From the NCBI RefSeq assembly GCF_036785885.1, contig NC_092323.1:1590501-1654500 (forward strand): a stretch of 64,000 bases of DNA. The letters run 5' to 3'. Positions within the stretch are counted from its first letter, which is position 1. Each line of letters opens with the position of its first letter. Below, in pieces: positions 46,423 through 57,112 of the stretch. The position numbers and the translations under genes are program-made. This stretch comes from Coffea arabica (lineage: Eukaryota > Streptophyta > Magnoliopsida > Gentianales > Rubiaceae). The notes below the pieces were generated by a model. It searched no databases. It worked only from the letters and a program-made list of their open reading frames with translations, and was not told where the DNA came from.

Positions 46423-48865
46423 TCAGCGCTTTTTCTTGCTAGTCTTTGCAGCACCGGATTTGGACGGGGTTGCAACCAAGTAAATGAATAAAGTTACAAT
46501 GGAGACAACTGAGATTAAGGACCCATATTTTGCCAACAACCTCTGCAAAAAAGGAGACAGAGAGCTTATACAAAAAGATAATTTACCAAAAAAAGGGCTA
46601 GAAGATTTGAAGATTATTGCACATCAGTGGCATATCCAAGAGAGACTTCATTAGAAGCAACAAACCAATTCAAATAGAATGTAAACAAACACTGAACCTA
46701 CATATGCCAGTACTACTACAAACTTCTTCTCTTTTTTTTTTTTGTTTTTGTTTTTTTTCTGTTGGGGGGGGTGGGTGGGTAAAGAGAAAAGAAATCAAAC
46801 AGGTCCATTATCACAACCTACGATACATTGCTAACCAAAAACTCTCTACTACACAATTTTTGTACATGCACAGACACACACTCTCTCTTTGATATCTCTA
46901 GGTCCCTTCTTGGTCCTCTTGCAATCCTACTCTCTCCGTCCAAAGAGTGCAGAATTAAAGCGTAAAGCAACAACGATAGAATTTTGATCTTGGGAACTCT
47001 AAATTCCAAAGAATAAGTACAGCGAATCATACCTTAGCCTGAAAACATCAAGCGACCAGCAAGAAGGAAATTCCATGCAAAGAATCACACACTTAGTTAG
47101 TCTTCGAACATTAAGAATGCATAAGAAGGTTATAGGCATCCAGCTGGCATGACGCTTACCCAGTCAAACTTTTTCTCAGGAGGCCTATCAGCTAGAATGT
47201 CAAGGGGTAGGATTGGCGTTGAGTATGCTTCCTACAATGGCAACCAGCAAAACATTGAAGATCGTATATATTATAAATGTTTTAGACAAAGGATGCTAAG
47301 GGAACAGATAATTTGTGAAACAGCCAAACCTGGAGGGCTGCCTTTGTGGGGACACGGAAAGTGATAACAGCAGGTGCACCATAAAACAGTGTTTTAACTT
47401 TGGCTTCTAACTCAAAGGAATGTGCTAGAAAAGCCCCACTGCAAACAGATAGAGGGCAAAGCAACCAGTAATTAAAGGTGAATAAGGTTTCACAATATCA
47501 TTTAGCAGGAGGGAAGTCCGGAACTCACGCATCAAGCCTTTCCCATGACATTGAGGTGTTACCACCGACAATGTCAAATACATCTCGGGACCAGCTATCG
47601 TCATTGAGAGTCACATCATAGGCCGTCCTGCATAGAGTTTCATATACTGTCACAAGAAGCTCCGAGGATATTGAAAACCAGAGAGAGGGGGAAAACAAGA
47701 GAAAAAGTGTTAAATGGAGATGATGCTTTGGAGCATATGGAGAAAGCTCAGCGGACAGCATAACAGCCGGTGAAAGTCAATTGAAAGCAACAACTTGAAG
47801 TGATTGACAAGTTCATTCCAATGTTCGACATTGATTTTCACTTTGGAATCATGAAGAGAATAAGATAATATGTAGGATACACTGAACTATATTAAACTCT
47901 TAGGTAATGGCAAAATGCAGAAACTTTAAACACGGAGGGAAATAATTACTCCTAAATCTTTAGAAACGCAATCGATGAATTAGAATAGAAGAATCAAAAT
48001 CTAGGTTTACGTCCTCCTCCAAATTAATCAAAATTTCTAGTTCTAAAGTTTGTCACACTGGAAATCTTAGTTTAAGAAATTGTCCTAGTTTTGAAATGCA
48101 TGATTGAGTAGGCAGAACCAAGACAAGGGGAGATAGCATAGTCCCAGTATTAGTTTGCAAACTCATCAAATTAAAAACAAAGGAAAACAGTCAAGATTGA
48201 AGTTGCACCGAAGAATCAGGGCAGGAATTGGCAGATCCCCCACCAACACCACCACCCCCACCCCCCGGGGGGCGCAGGCGGTGGGGGGAGAACCGGGAAG
48301 GAGGGGTGTTTGGACAAGGAAATCCAGCTAAGTAGATATGAGACGAGGTGGAAAAACACGTGACGATTCAACAATTGGAGGTGAAAAATAGAAACATAGT
48401 AAGAAAAAAAAAAGGCAATAAATACAAAACATAAGAAAGTAATTGTTGGAATTCGGCAACCAAAACAAAACAGAGCGTCGCACGGATCACATAAAAGAAA
48501 CAAGTACTAGGACGAGTATAGAAGAGCAAAGCAGGCAAGAGAATGGGTACTACCGTATGTGGAAAAACAGATCAGATCTGATACGGTAGATGATAAGGGC
48601 TTGTTTTTTTTTTTTTTTGGAGAGAAAAGAGGGGGGGGGGGGGGGAGCGGGGGACAAGGAAGTTGGGAGTTGAAACGTACGCAGATCCTTGGTTGTAGAC
48701 GTCGATAGAGACAGAGATACGTTCGGCGCCGGACTTGAGCCTGGTGAGGGTGGGCTTCTTGTGGGCCAGGATGAAAGGTCCGTCGTCGCCGTTAGCCGGC
48801 GATACTGATACCAGAAAAACGAAGAAGGCAGCCAAATGCCACCAGATCAATCCCGGATTCGCCAT
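46423..48865 (-). CDS. SSR2: Translocon-associated protein subunit beta (TRAP-beta / SSR2)
   Basis: Six exons (48865-48681, 47627-47529, 47438-47330, 47231-47160, 47038-47033, 46542-46423) join in phase to 196 residues. TRAP-beta is an ER membrane subunit associated with the Sec61 translocon. Residues 1-26 form a cleavable signal peptide. The lumenal domain carries ISVSIDVYNQGSATAYDVTL, NTSMSWERLDAGAF and the N-glycosylation candidate NTS. A transmembrane segment (SLISVVSIVTLFIYLVA) and a basic SKKKR tail end the protein. The fifth exon is only 6 nt (GCTAAG, encoding Ala-Lys). I chose the ATG at 48865 (GGATGGCG context); in-frame ATGs at 48877 and 48883 would add 4-6 residues. Intron 1 holds a CCCCCCGGGGGG palindrome. 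Confidence 0.92.
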
Positions 48866-49716
48866 CCTCCTCTGCATCACCATCGTCCGATACGTACACC
48901 CAGTCAGTTGTGATTGGAAAAAAGAGAAACAAAAAGTCAATTAGCACTGCTCAAATCAAATCTATTCGTAGTAGGAGTTTTATTATTATTAGAAATAAAA
49001 GTGGTAATTTTTTATTACCCAGTAAATAATGGGGAAGTCGTACAAGAAGAAGATAGCCGAGTCCAACGCTGGGTTGGGGAGAAAATCCCTACCACACTAC
49101 TACTACTAGTCTGCTACTGCTACTAATAATAATACTTAATAATTTAGCATTTCCGTTTTCATCAAAAAAAAAATATATATATATAGGTAAATTCCATTTC
49201 TCCACATTGAATTAAAACTAAAATTTATTAGTTAGTAGAAAAGAGTATAGACCACCCACCGGCCACCACCAGCCAGCCAGCCAGCCACAGCACCAAATCC
49301 AGTCGCCCACCTCGATGCTACTACTACTAGTATCTCTCCTCCTCCTCCTCCTCGTCGTTAATGGATGATGATAGCAAGTATCATCTGATGATAAGGAATC
49401 GGGAGGATGGAATTGGGCGGACGGACGGATGGATTTCTCTTTCCCAAGTCCTCCCTGTCCCTGAAATGGACTGTTAAAATTTTTTATTTTTTGTATATCT
49501 GCCTCCTTGTTGATTGTCTGGGCGACATTTACCACAAGTAGGAAGTTGAAGTCGTGGTTACTAGAATAGAGATTTTAATCACTCGTGGCGTCAATGACGG
49601 CTAGGAATAGTAGTATTAATTAATTTGATTCCGTGCTCACAAATTGTCCTCCAGCAAAAGCTTACAAATTACACAAAATACAAACCACACAGAGTTGAGT
49701 ACTCTTCTTGTAAGTT
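48866..49716 (-). promoter_or_regulatory. TRAP-beta promoter and CASP-like 3' flank
   Basis: This spacer lies between two genes on the same strand. The part near 48866-48950 is the TRAP-beta leader, and that near 49600-49716 the 3' UTR of the CASP-like gene. CCAG repeats occur at 49269-49285. No TATA box was assigned. Confidence 0.4.
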
Positions 49717-50650
49717 CTATCTAACATGAGACTTGAGCTTGGAAGCAGCCACGATGGTGAGCACAAACATGCAAAAGAAAGCCAAGTAAGCGAATGCAAG
49801 AGCCGCCTGCAGTTGATTACAGAACCGGTGGAGGTACGTGCAGAAGGCAATCCAGCTGCCCTGCTCCTGTCCATATTTGGCCAAATAGCCAACAGTAGAA
49901 CCCGCTGCACATCCCGATATCACCAACATCGTCAACACCTGTCAGCCGGAACGACGATTAAAACATGCGCTGCCTGGCTTTTTCAAAAACACATTCATAC
50001 TACTACTGTCTACTGAAAGAAAAGAAAAGAACTAGCAGCAGCAGCAGCATACTACAGTACTAATATTCTGGGGGAAGCAGAGTAGTAGTGATCATCAAGT
50101 ACCATATCGTGCAAAAGCAAATAGAAGTAGTTTCCGGGGGGTTCTGATTGAGGATGAGCGGAGCGGAGAGGGAGGACGAAGAGGAGCATCGACAGAAAAG
50201 AGAGAGCGCATACAACAGAGTTTGCTCCCAATTGGAACCTGCGGATTTATTTAACAACACACACTCACACATGATGGAGAAAACACGAGGCAACGAATAT
50301 TAAGAGATCATTAGGAGGAGTAAAATTAAATAAATAAATAAATAAAAATAGAAGCACCTCATGGCAGATGAGTAGTTGTATCGGGCTGTAAAAGTAAGTA
50401 TGCCAACATTCACTGTCTGCTTAGCAGTGATCGTGATGATGATTGCGGCCAAGGAGAAGGCCACCACTAAAGCTCGAAGGGTGAGTTGAGTGATGACCAG
50501 GGCTTTCGTCCGCCACCTCCTCCTCCTGCTGCTCAGAGACTGTCCTTCATGATCATCTACGGCTCCCTCTCCGCCGCCCATTTTCGGTTGTGGTGAAGAT
50601 GCCGCCCTAACTGTATAGTCTGCGTTTTCTCTTGTCATCTGCAACTCCAT
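49717..50650 (-). CDS. CASP-like membrane protein
   Basis: Three exons (50650-50358, 50238-50103, 49938-49717) join in phase to 216 residues. CASP-like proteins are four-transmembrane plant proteins related to the Casparian strip scaffold proteins and distantly to MARVEL proteins. Segments here: TM1 about 53-77 (TLRALVVAFSLAAIIITI, with the conserved Arg), TM2 about 103-122 (GANSVVCALSFLSMLLFVL), TM3 about 142-163 (DMVLTMLVISGCAAGSTVGY, with the conserved Asp), and TM4 near the C-terminus (AALAFAYLAFFCMFVLTIVAA). The N-terminal cytosolic tail includes SSRRRRWR. The short extracellular loop between TM3 and TM4 holds a Cys. The subgroup (perhaps CASPL1) is not certain. The start is the ATG at 50650, just downstream of a CAG repeat in the leader. 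Confidence 0.9.
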
Positions 50651-50680
50651 TGCTTGCTGACAGCCCTAATAGTACTACTG

Positions 50681-50683
<3 letters not shown>

Positions 50684-50710
<27 letters not shown>
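50684..50710. repeat. (CTG)9 repeat in the CASP-like leader
   Basis: Nine CTG units on the + strand, that is CAG in the mRNA sense, 34 bases upstream of the CASP-like start codon and therefore probably in its 5' UTR. Confidence 0.85.
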
Positions 50711-50711
<1 letters not shown>

Positions 50712-52204
50712 GTGTTTTTTGTCAATGCTGCTGCATCTATTACTCCTCCTTACATCGTGACAAACAATTTATAGACCTATATCCGCTAGACTAGAATGAA
50801 CCCGGAGACAAAACCAGAAACCTTTTAATTGATGAATAAATCAATAAACCTCTCCCTCCTCCCCCCTCCAAAAAACAAAAAAAAAAAACTAGTTTTAGAA
50901 ATTAATTAAGGAAACGACTCCCTCTCGTCTCTCGTCTCTCGACCGCTAATCATGATTTGTATGTAGACATTTATTTACGTGAGAAGAGAAGAAGAACCTT
51001 ATAAATTATTTCACAAACTATTAGTTACTACTGCTTCAAAGAAAACGTACGTTAGCTTATTAGTATCATCAGTCCCTAATTGTTATATTATTATTGTTGC
51101 GTCCGTATCTGTGAACCCGCATTTATGAATACCGTAGCTGCCTACCTGCACTGTACCATTTCTCTATGACAGACAAAATCAATCAAGTGTAGCGTACGAC
51201 CATCTGCATCTGCATCTGCATCTATATATTCAATTCATGTACTTACTCTACCTATCATTATAATATTATTAATAATAATAATGATATTAACAATACAACA
51301 AAATCTCCTTCTTGTTTAAATTACTTGACAAAACCACCATTCTCTGGACGCTGCCACAAAAGCACCCAAACTTGGAAAAGATGAGAATGACAAGCGGCCG
51401 GGTCATTTTTAGAATTTAAGTACAATAATTTTTTTTTTACAGTAGTGTACAAAACTCTTTGATGATTTAGTAGTTATCTATCGGTGGTTTGTAGTAACAT
51501 ATTTCCTCAAAAGTAAAGCATTAAATCCCACCTTTTGGTCAATGAATCCGTTGTCCCTGGAGTGTGACCCAACATTTTTTTCCTTAAAACCAAAAAAAAA
51601 CAAAAAATCACGTTGAACTGGTTTCGTCTGAAAGGGGTAATCGTCATTTAGATTTAGCACACCGAACCCTTGCACTTAAAGCCATGATCCACGTCTTTGC
51701 TCCATCAATCATCATGTTTAAATTTTTTAAATTGATTTGTCTGTTCTACTGAATTCGTAATATAAGGGTAAAATAATTAAATTTCGTGTTTATTTTTAAA
51801 ATACAAAAAAGTTATTCTAAAAAACACCAAATTTGAATTTTTTTCAAAAATGCTTTTAACAGCAATTGCCTTCTGGGTAAACCCGTGAAATTATCTTATT
51901 CTACGGAAAATAACAATCCAAGCAAAGCTTTAGATTCTAAGTGTGTGTGTGTGTGTTTATTATTTACCGTTGAAAGACAAAAGTGCTTTTAACATTCGAA
52001 ACTCTAACTTTTATATTTATAGTTTGATGTTCACCAAACACCTCAAAAGTATTTTTATTTTTATTTTTTAAAAAAAGTACTGCACTCCTAAACAGACCCT
52101 AATTCATGTTCACATTTACTTGGTACTTAAACCACAGTGTAGGAGGGAGGTAGAAGAAGGTGTGGCGAGGAAGGAATTCAAAATAACTCGGAGAACCATT
52201 ATGG
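50712..52204. other. Upstream region of the CASP-like gene and intergenic DNA
   Basis: Promoter DNA of the CASP-like gene, then AT-rich spacer with small repeats ((GCATCT)n at 51206-51227, a GT run at 51940-51956). A degraded MITE-like stretch may end at about 52095 (CTAAACAGACCCTAA). No gene was seen. Confidence 0.4.
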
Positions 52205-52213
52205 TAAATTATT

Positions 52214-52702
52214 GGAAAAATTATTCAAATGAATTTTCTTCCATCTTTCATTTTTAAAATGTTAATTTTACGATCCTTATAAATCCAAATTAGCAAATTT
52301 TGATCTCAATTTAAGTTTTCAACTAATTTTAGTCTAAAATCACTACGCGCAATCATTTTTTTTATATACAAAAACATCATATCTCACTTTTTTAGTAGCA
52401 AAAAATAAATATGGATTGCGTCATTTTGCTCTTTTTAAAGAGAAAAATGAATATGGTTTTTTTAGATCTTACTTTTTTAGGGAAAAACATGGATATAAAT
52501 TGGGTCATTTATTTAATTACAAAGCAGGTTGTAACTGTTTTTATCCATATAAAAGTGATCATGCGTGAGTCACGCGGTAGCTTTAGAGTAAAAAAAAAAA
52601 GGGTCAAAAATCAATATTGAAATTAAATTTTATTGACTTGATTTTGTAAGAGGCATAAATTTTATCTGATAAAATACGAGGGATATTTTAAATGATTATT
52701 GC
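52214..52702. mobile_element. Non-autonomous MULE-like element
   Basis: Flanks TAAATTATT (52205-52213) and TAAATTAAT (52703-52711) agree at 8 of 9 bases. The ends read inward are GGAAAAATTATTCAAATG and GCAATAATCATTTAAAATAT. The remnant at 34174-34586 is a relative. It is non-coding. Confidence 0.65.
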
Positions 52703-52711
52703 TAAATTAAT

Positions 52712-53227
52712 TACTGAAAAATTTCACCGTAAATGGTGGAGCAGCATGTACCGTTGGACTTTTAAGCCACGCGGATAACCAGCAGCCGAGACGAGAGAGG
52801 TTACTTGTCCTTCGTCCTATATACACTTAACTTACAATTCATTTTCGGGTTTCTCTCATCTTGGCCTTTAATCTCACGCAATCGCCAACCCAAAAAAAAA
52901 GAAAAAGAAAAAGAAAACTTGATTGATTTGAACAGCCGCGTTCCTTCAAAAAAAAAAAAAAAGAAAAAAGAAGTCGCGTGGAGCCCATTGGCAGGCAGAG
53001 ATTTGGCGTTGGCCCTACAGGACAAAGCGTGGCTTGGCAGTCGCTTTCATTCGGATCCAGGGCTCCACAATTGAAAGGGATTTGGCTCAAATCAATAATA
53101 ATAATAATTAATGTCTCAAATCAATCCCGAGCTGAATTACTGCCAAAAACAAAGAAAAATGCCAACTAGTAGAAATCAATAATGGAACAATGGGGTAGAT
53201 AAGTCCCTCGCAGGACTTCAAAAGTTA
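52712..53227. other. Intergenic DNA left of the Ty3/gypsy element
   Basis: AT-rich with A-runs at 52890-52915 and 52950-52970. No gene was recognised. The gypsy target duplication starts at 53228. Confidence 0.5.
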
Positions 53228-53232
53228 CCGAC

Positions 53233-53709
53233 TGAAGAAGCACGGAACTTCCCCGGACCGAGCTGGCTTGATGAGCTCGGGGTGTTGATGGGAGAGCTGG
53301 TTCCAAGCCTGCTAAACGAACGAGGGTGAGCTAACGAAGGGGGCCCCGAGGTGGTCCCCGAGGGCACTCCGACGGTCAAGTTAGTTCTCCGGGGAGTAGG
53401 GGGAGTACTAGCAGTAAAGCAGACGGGGGTCAATTGCCAATAGTGAGCGTACCTTGTACAGTAAGTATGTGTTACCATTTATACCTGCTGAAGAGTCCGA
53501 CCTCCGTACGTTCCGGGACTTGCCGTGGATAGCCCCCAGCCCCGCGCTGCGGGGGATTCTTCCCGCCCTCTGCGGGGTAGCTCTCGGGCCCCCGGGGGAG
53601 CCCTAGCCATCGTGCGGTCTGGGCTGTTCCCCTATGGGCCCGGGGTGCAAGCCCAGCTCGGGTAGACCCTGGGCTGCCACGTGCACGGTCCCAGGATGGG
53701 GCCTCTGCA
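53233..53709 (-). repeat. 3' LTR of the Tat-like element
   Basis: 477 bases, TG...CA, aligned without gaps to the other LTR with five substitutions. A TATA-like box (TATAAA on the - strand) is at 53483-53478. The polypurine tract (AGGGGG on the - strand) abuts its inner end at 53713-53718. Confidence 0.95.
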
Positions 53710-53941
53710 CTAGCCCCCTAGGTTAGGTCGGGCTCCCAGGCAGACCTGATCTACCACTTAGCCACGTGGAATCCCATCATTACACTGCTCTGCCGCGGTC
53801 ACCCCCGGTGCAGTGCTGACATTGGGAAGTGGCGCCCGCGTCCTTTCAGTTGTCGCGTCCCTTCGGTCTCTGTACCCCCATTAAATGTGTTCACATGGGA
53901 CGGTTCAAATTCAAGTAACCGCTTTCCCCCCATTCTGCCCC

Positions 53942-54150
53942 CTATAAATAGTGGCTGCCCAAAATCCGGTTAACTCTATTTGCCATTTTCTCATTTTCTC
54001 GTGCGTTTCCAACTCCAGTAGTGCACTTCCGGCCAACAGCGCCCAGATTCCGGCGACTTCTCCACCCCTTTCTTCACTCCGACCATCAGTAAGTCCTTTC
54101 ACCCCCTTTTCTCGCATTTTCTTTCTTCCTTTTGCTATCCTTTGCATTTT
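53942..54150 (+). promoter_or_regulatory. Candidate internal promoter of the accessory ORF
   Basis: CTATAAATAG at 53942 lies on the strand of the accessory ORF, about 200 bases before its start codon. The intervening sequence looks like a leader, with a donor-like TCAGTAAGT at 54087-54095. An internal promoter would let the ORF be expressed opposite to the genomic RNA; this is inferred. Confidence 0.45.
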
Positions 54151-56613
54151 ATGTCGGGCCTCTCCGACGTTACTTCCACCGCCTCTCAGACTCCAGTCCG
54201 TCGTAGAGCCACCAGAATCTTCATTTCCTCTTCATCTTCATCTTCATCTTCATCGTCTCCCTCTCCTTCTCCCTCTTCCTGCTCTGCTTCCAACCCCAAC
54301 TTTCCCATTCCTGATTTACTTGAGCCCATTGACGTCATGAGTTCTCCATCCACTCATTCCCCTTCCGCCCGGCTCCTGGAGGAGGTGGCCGAGCTCGATG
54401 CCCTCATCGAGCAGCGAGCCGCTTCCGTCCCCTCCCCCAGGTCACCACACAACTCCCCCGGAGGGGCCCAGGAAGGAGCTGGGGAGGACAGGGACTCCTC
54501 AGAGGGGACCCCTACCGCCGAGCAGGGGGATGACTCTGAATTTAACTACGGTCACCCCGACCGGGAGGAGACCACCCTCTCGCCCGGGGCGGTGGCCGAT
54601 CTGGCCGCATCCTTCTCTATTCCTTCGGCTTTCGAGCCCCGAGCTGCCGGACCTACCGACCGGGCCTGCCGACCTCCCCCAGGCTTTGTGGCCATCTACA
54701 AGGAGCAATTGGTCGCGGGGTTTCGACTCCCCATTCCTCCAGCCCTGGCCGAGATCCTGAGCTACTGGGGGCTCAGGATAACCCAGGTCCACCCCAACTC
54801 GATCAGGATCATCGTCGGATTCCTGATCTACTGCCAGATCTGCTCCATCCCCTATTCTCTCTCCCTCTTCCGTTCCCACTATGCCCTCAAGGCTTCTCTC
54901 CCTGGGTGGTACTACTTCTGCCGCCGCTCTCCCAGCAATCGCGACGGGAAGGGTGCCCAGGATCTGCTGTATGGGGTCCCTTCTTCCGTGAAAAACTGGA
55001 AGGGGGATTCTTTTTTGTTAAAAACACGCGATTCCCCCGCCATGCGTGGAAGGTTGGGGGGTCGGAGACGACCCCTATCCGGAGGACCTGGACCCTGAGA
55101 CCTTTGGCCAGCTGTTGGGCTCGGCGGTGAAGCTGTACGCAGCCAAATTCTCCACTGAGCAGATCTCCGCAGCCGGGCTGCTGGGGAAGCTGTCCGGGTC
55201 CCCCGGAGGGTGGAGTTCTCCACTGCCGACCAAGGCACCTATAATACTGCTCCTGGTCCCTCGTGATCTGCTCTTCTGTTATTTGTATCCTTGCCCCTTA
55301 CATTTCCTCGGCTTGTAGCACTAACCTGGTTCTGTTTTTTTTTTTTTTTTTTTTTGCAGTGAAGAGGCTCTCAAGGCTACTGGGCGCGCCGACTGAGGAG
55401 ACGGCCTCCACTGAACAGCCTGAGGCGGCGAAGAAGGCCCCGGAGGCCTCGGCGACTCCTGGGGGCAGTTTGGCCCCCCAGAAGGAGGCCTCCAAAGCTC
55501 AGTCCCCCTCCAAGCCAGCCCCCGGAAAGAAGAAGGCAACGGGGCAGAAGAGGGGGCGACAAGACGAGCCTTCCCAGCCTGGGAAGAAATCTGCGCAGGG
55601 CCCAACCCAGCGCCCCCTCCTGCTGACATCTGGGGGTCCTGTCCACCTGGGGGTAGGCTCCGCGGAGGAGCACGCCCAGGAGAGCGCCCCCCGAGCTTGT
55701 GGTACTTCCGCCACGTGGCTCCCACAAAGCCGGGGCAGGCCCCCACGATGCATGATCCCCGGCGCTTCTGCCCGTCTTGGGAGCTCTCCATCAATGACCG
55801 AGCCCAATTCCCCGAGGTGGCTCGCGAGTGGGTTACGGGGTCCGTCCTTCCCCGAGACAGGAAGTGGATGGAGCTGGCCAGCCCGTCCGAACTCCAGGAC
55901 GCGTACTGCACCGCCCAGGCCCAAGTAAGCCCCCTTTTCTACCTACGCCCCTTGGAACTTCGTCCCTTCCTTTGATGAAATGCTAACGTCTACTCTCCTC
56001 CTCCTAGGCCCATGCTGCCGACGCCGCACTGCTGACCCGCTTCTCCGAGTTGTCTCCCGACTTGGAGAAGATGCAGAAGAAGAATCGGGAAACCGAGCAG
56101 AAGCTCGCCCAGGCCCTTAAGGAGGTAGACTCCCTTAAGGCCAAGTTGGGCAAGGCTGAGAAGGGGCTGGAGGACTCCCAGGTCCAACTCGCCTCCACCC
56201 GGTCTGAGCTAGACCAGGAGAAGAGGGGCGTGGAGAAACTGAGGGAGGAGCACGCCTTTGAGCTCTCTGGCGCCCTAAGCCGGGAGCGCAAGAAGGCTGT
56301 TCGGGACTTCCTCTGCTCCGACCAGTTCGCCGATGACGTGGCCTGCCTCAATCAGCCCATCTTCCAGATGGGCGCCACGCGGACCCTGGACAAGGTGAAG
56401 GGCCTCAACCTACCTGGCTTCAACTTGGCAGATTTCAAGGACTACAATCCCACGGCCGAGGAGAAGCTGGATTGGCTCTTCGATGGGTACCGCAAGGGGT
56501 ATGCCCTGAGGGATCTGGTGGGGAGGAGTGATGTGGGAGCCGAGCTGGCGGAGCTCCCCCTGGAGGAGAAGGAGACGCCTGGCAGGGCTTCTGGGAAGGA
56601 GCCCGTGGCCTAA
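54151..56613 (+). pseudogene. Opposite-strand accessory ORF of the Tat-like element (gypsy-associated, PF04195-type), frameshifted
   Basis: The reading frame from ATG 54151 (MSGLSDV) has a Ser-rich N-terminus. A conserved region follows (FRLPIPPALAEILSYWGL, RIIVGFLIYCQI, SVKNWKG) that I recognise as the putative gypsy-type transposon protein family. Near 55000 and again near 55065 the conserved text moves to other frames, so single-base indels have broken it. An intron ends at 55359 (T-run then GCAG); its donor is unclear. A later exon, in yet another frame (about 55690-55924, RHVAPTKPGQ...DPRRFCPSW), is joined across a clean GT-AG intron (55925-56007) to the last exon, 56008-56613. That last exon holds a coiled coil (about 56050-56300) and LFDGYRKGYALRDLV. 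The molecular function of this family is unknown. Confidence 0.75.
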
Positions 56614-56646
56614 GGCTGGCCACTCCAGAAACCCTTTCCGTCTCCC

Positions 56647-57035
56647 TATAAGGATGTGACCATGCTCCAGTTGAAAATGCCCTTGAGGGTCCATCTGAGA
56701 CGGAGAGCCTTATAAGGATGTGACCATGCTCCAGTTGAAAATGCCCTTGAGGGTCCATCTGAGACGGAGAGCCTTATAAGGATGTGACCATGCTCCAGTT
56801 AAAAATGCTCTTGAGGGTCCATCTCCCTTTTTAACAGCTTTCTCCACCCGACCTCCAATATGCTTAAGGTGCACCTTCAGCTCCTACCTCTCAACATGTT
56901 TGAGGTGTACCTTCAGCTCCTGCCTCCAGCAAGTCGCCGGCCAGAAGAAAAGCGTGGCTAGGCCTCTCGCCCTGTAATAGACAGGCTGGAAGTTCTGTAA
57001 TAGATAGGCTGGAAGTTCTGTAATAGATAGGCCCT
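56647..57035. repeat. Tandem repeats in the element's 3' non-coding region (64-bp and 23-bp units)
   Basis: A 64-base unit starting TATAAGGATGTGACCATGCT occurs three times (56647, 56711, 56775), nearly identical. A 23-base unit containing CTGTAATAGA(C/T)AGGCTGG follows in three copies (56972, 56995, 57018). Neither is coding. Confidence 0.92.
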
Positions 57036-57112
57036 GAATGTATATATGAAATTCGGAGGATACTTTCTTACAATTCTTTCCCGTGCCTTACTTGCGATAA
57101 CGAAAGCCAGAT

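Noticed and set aside
53218-53478. Open frame in the LTRs (VTHTYCTRYAHYW...)
   Set aside because: It lies within the LTR, upstream of the gag start, with no family match. It is identical in both LTRs simply because they are duplicates.
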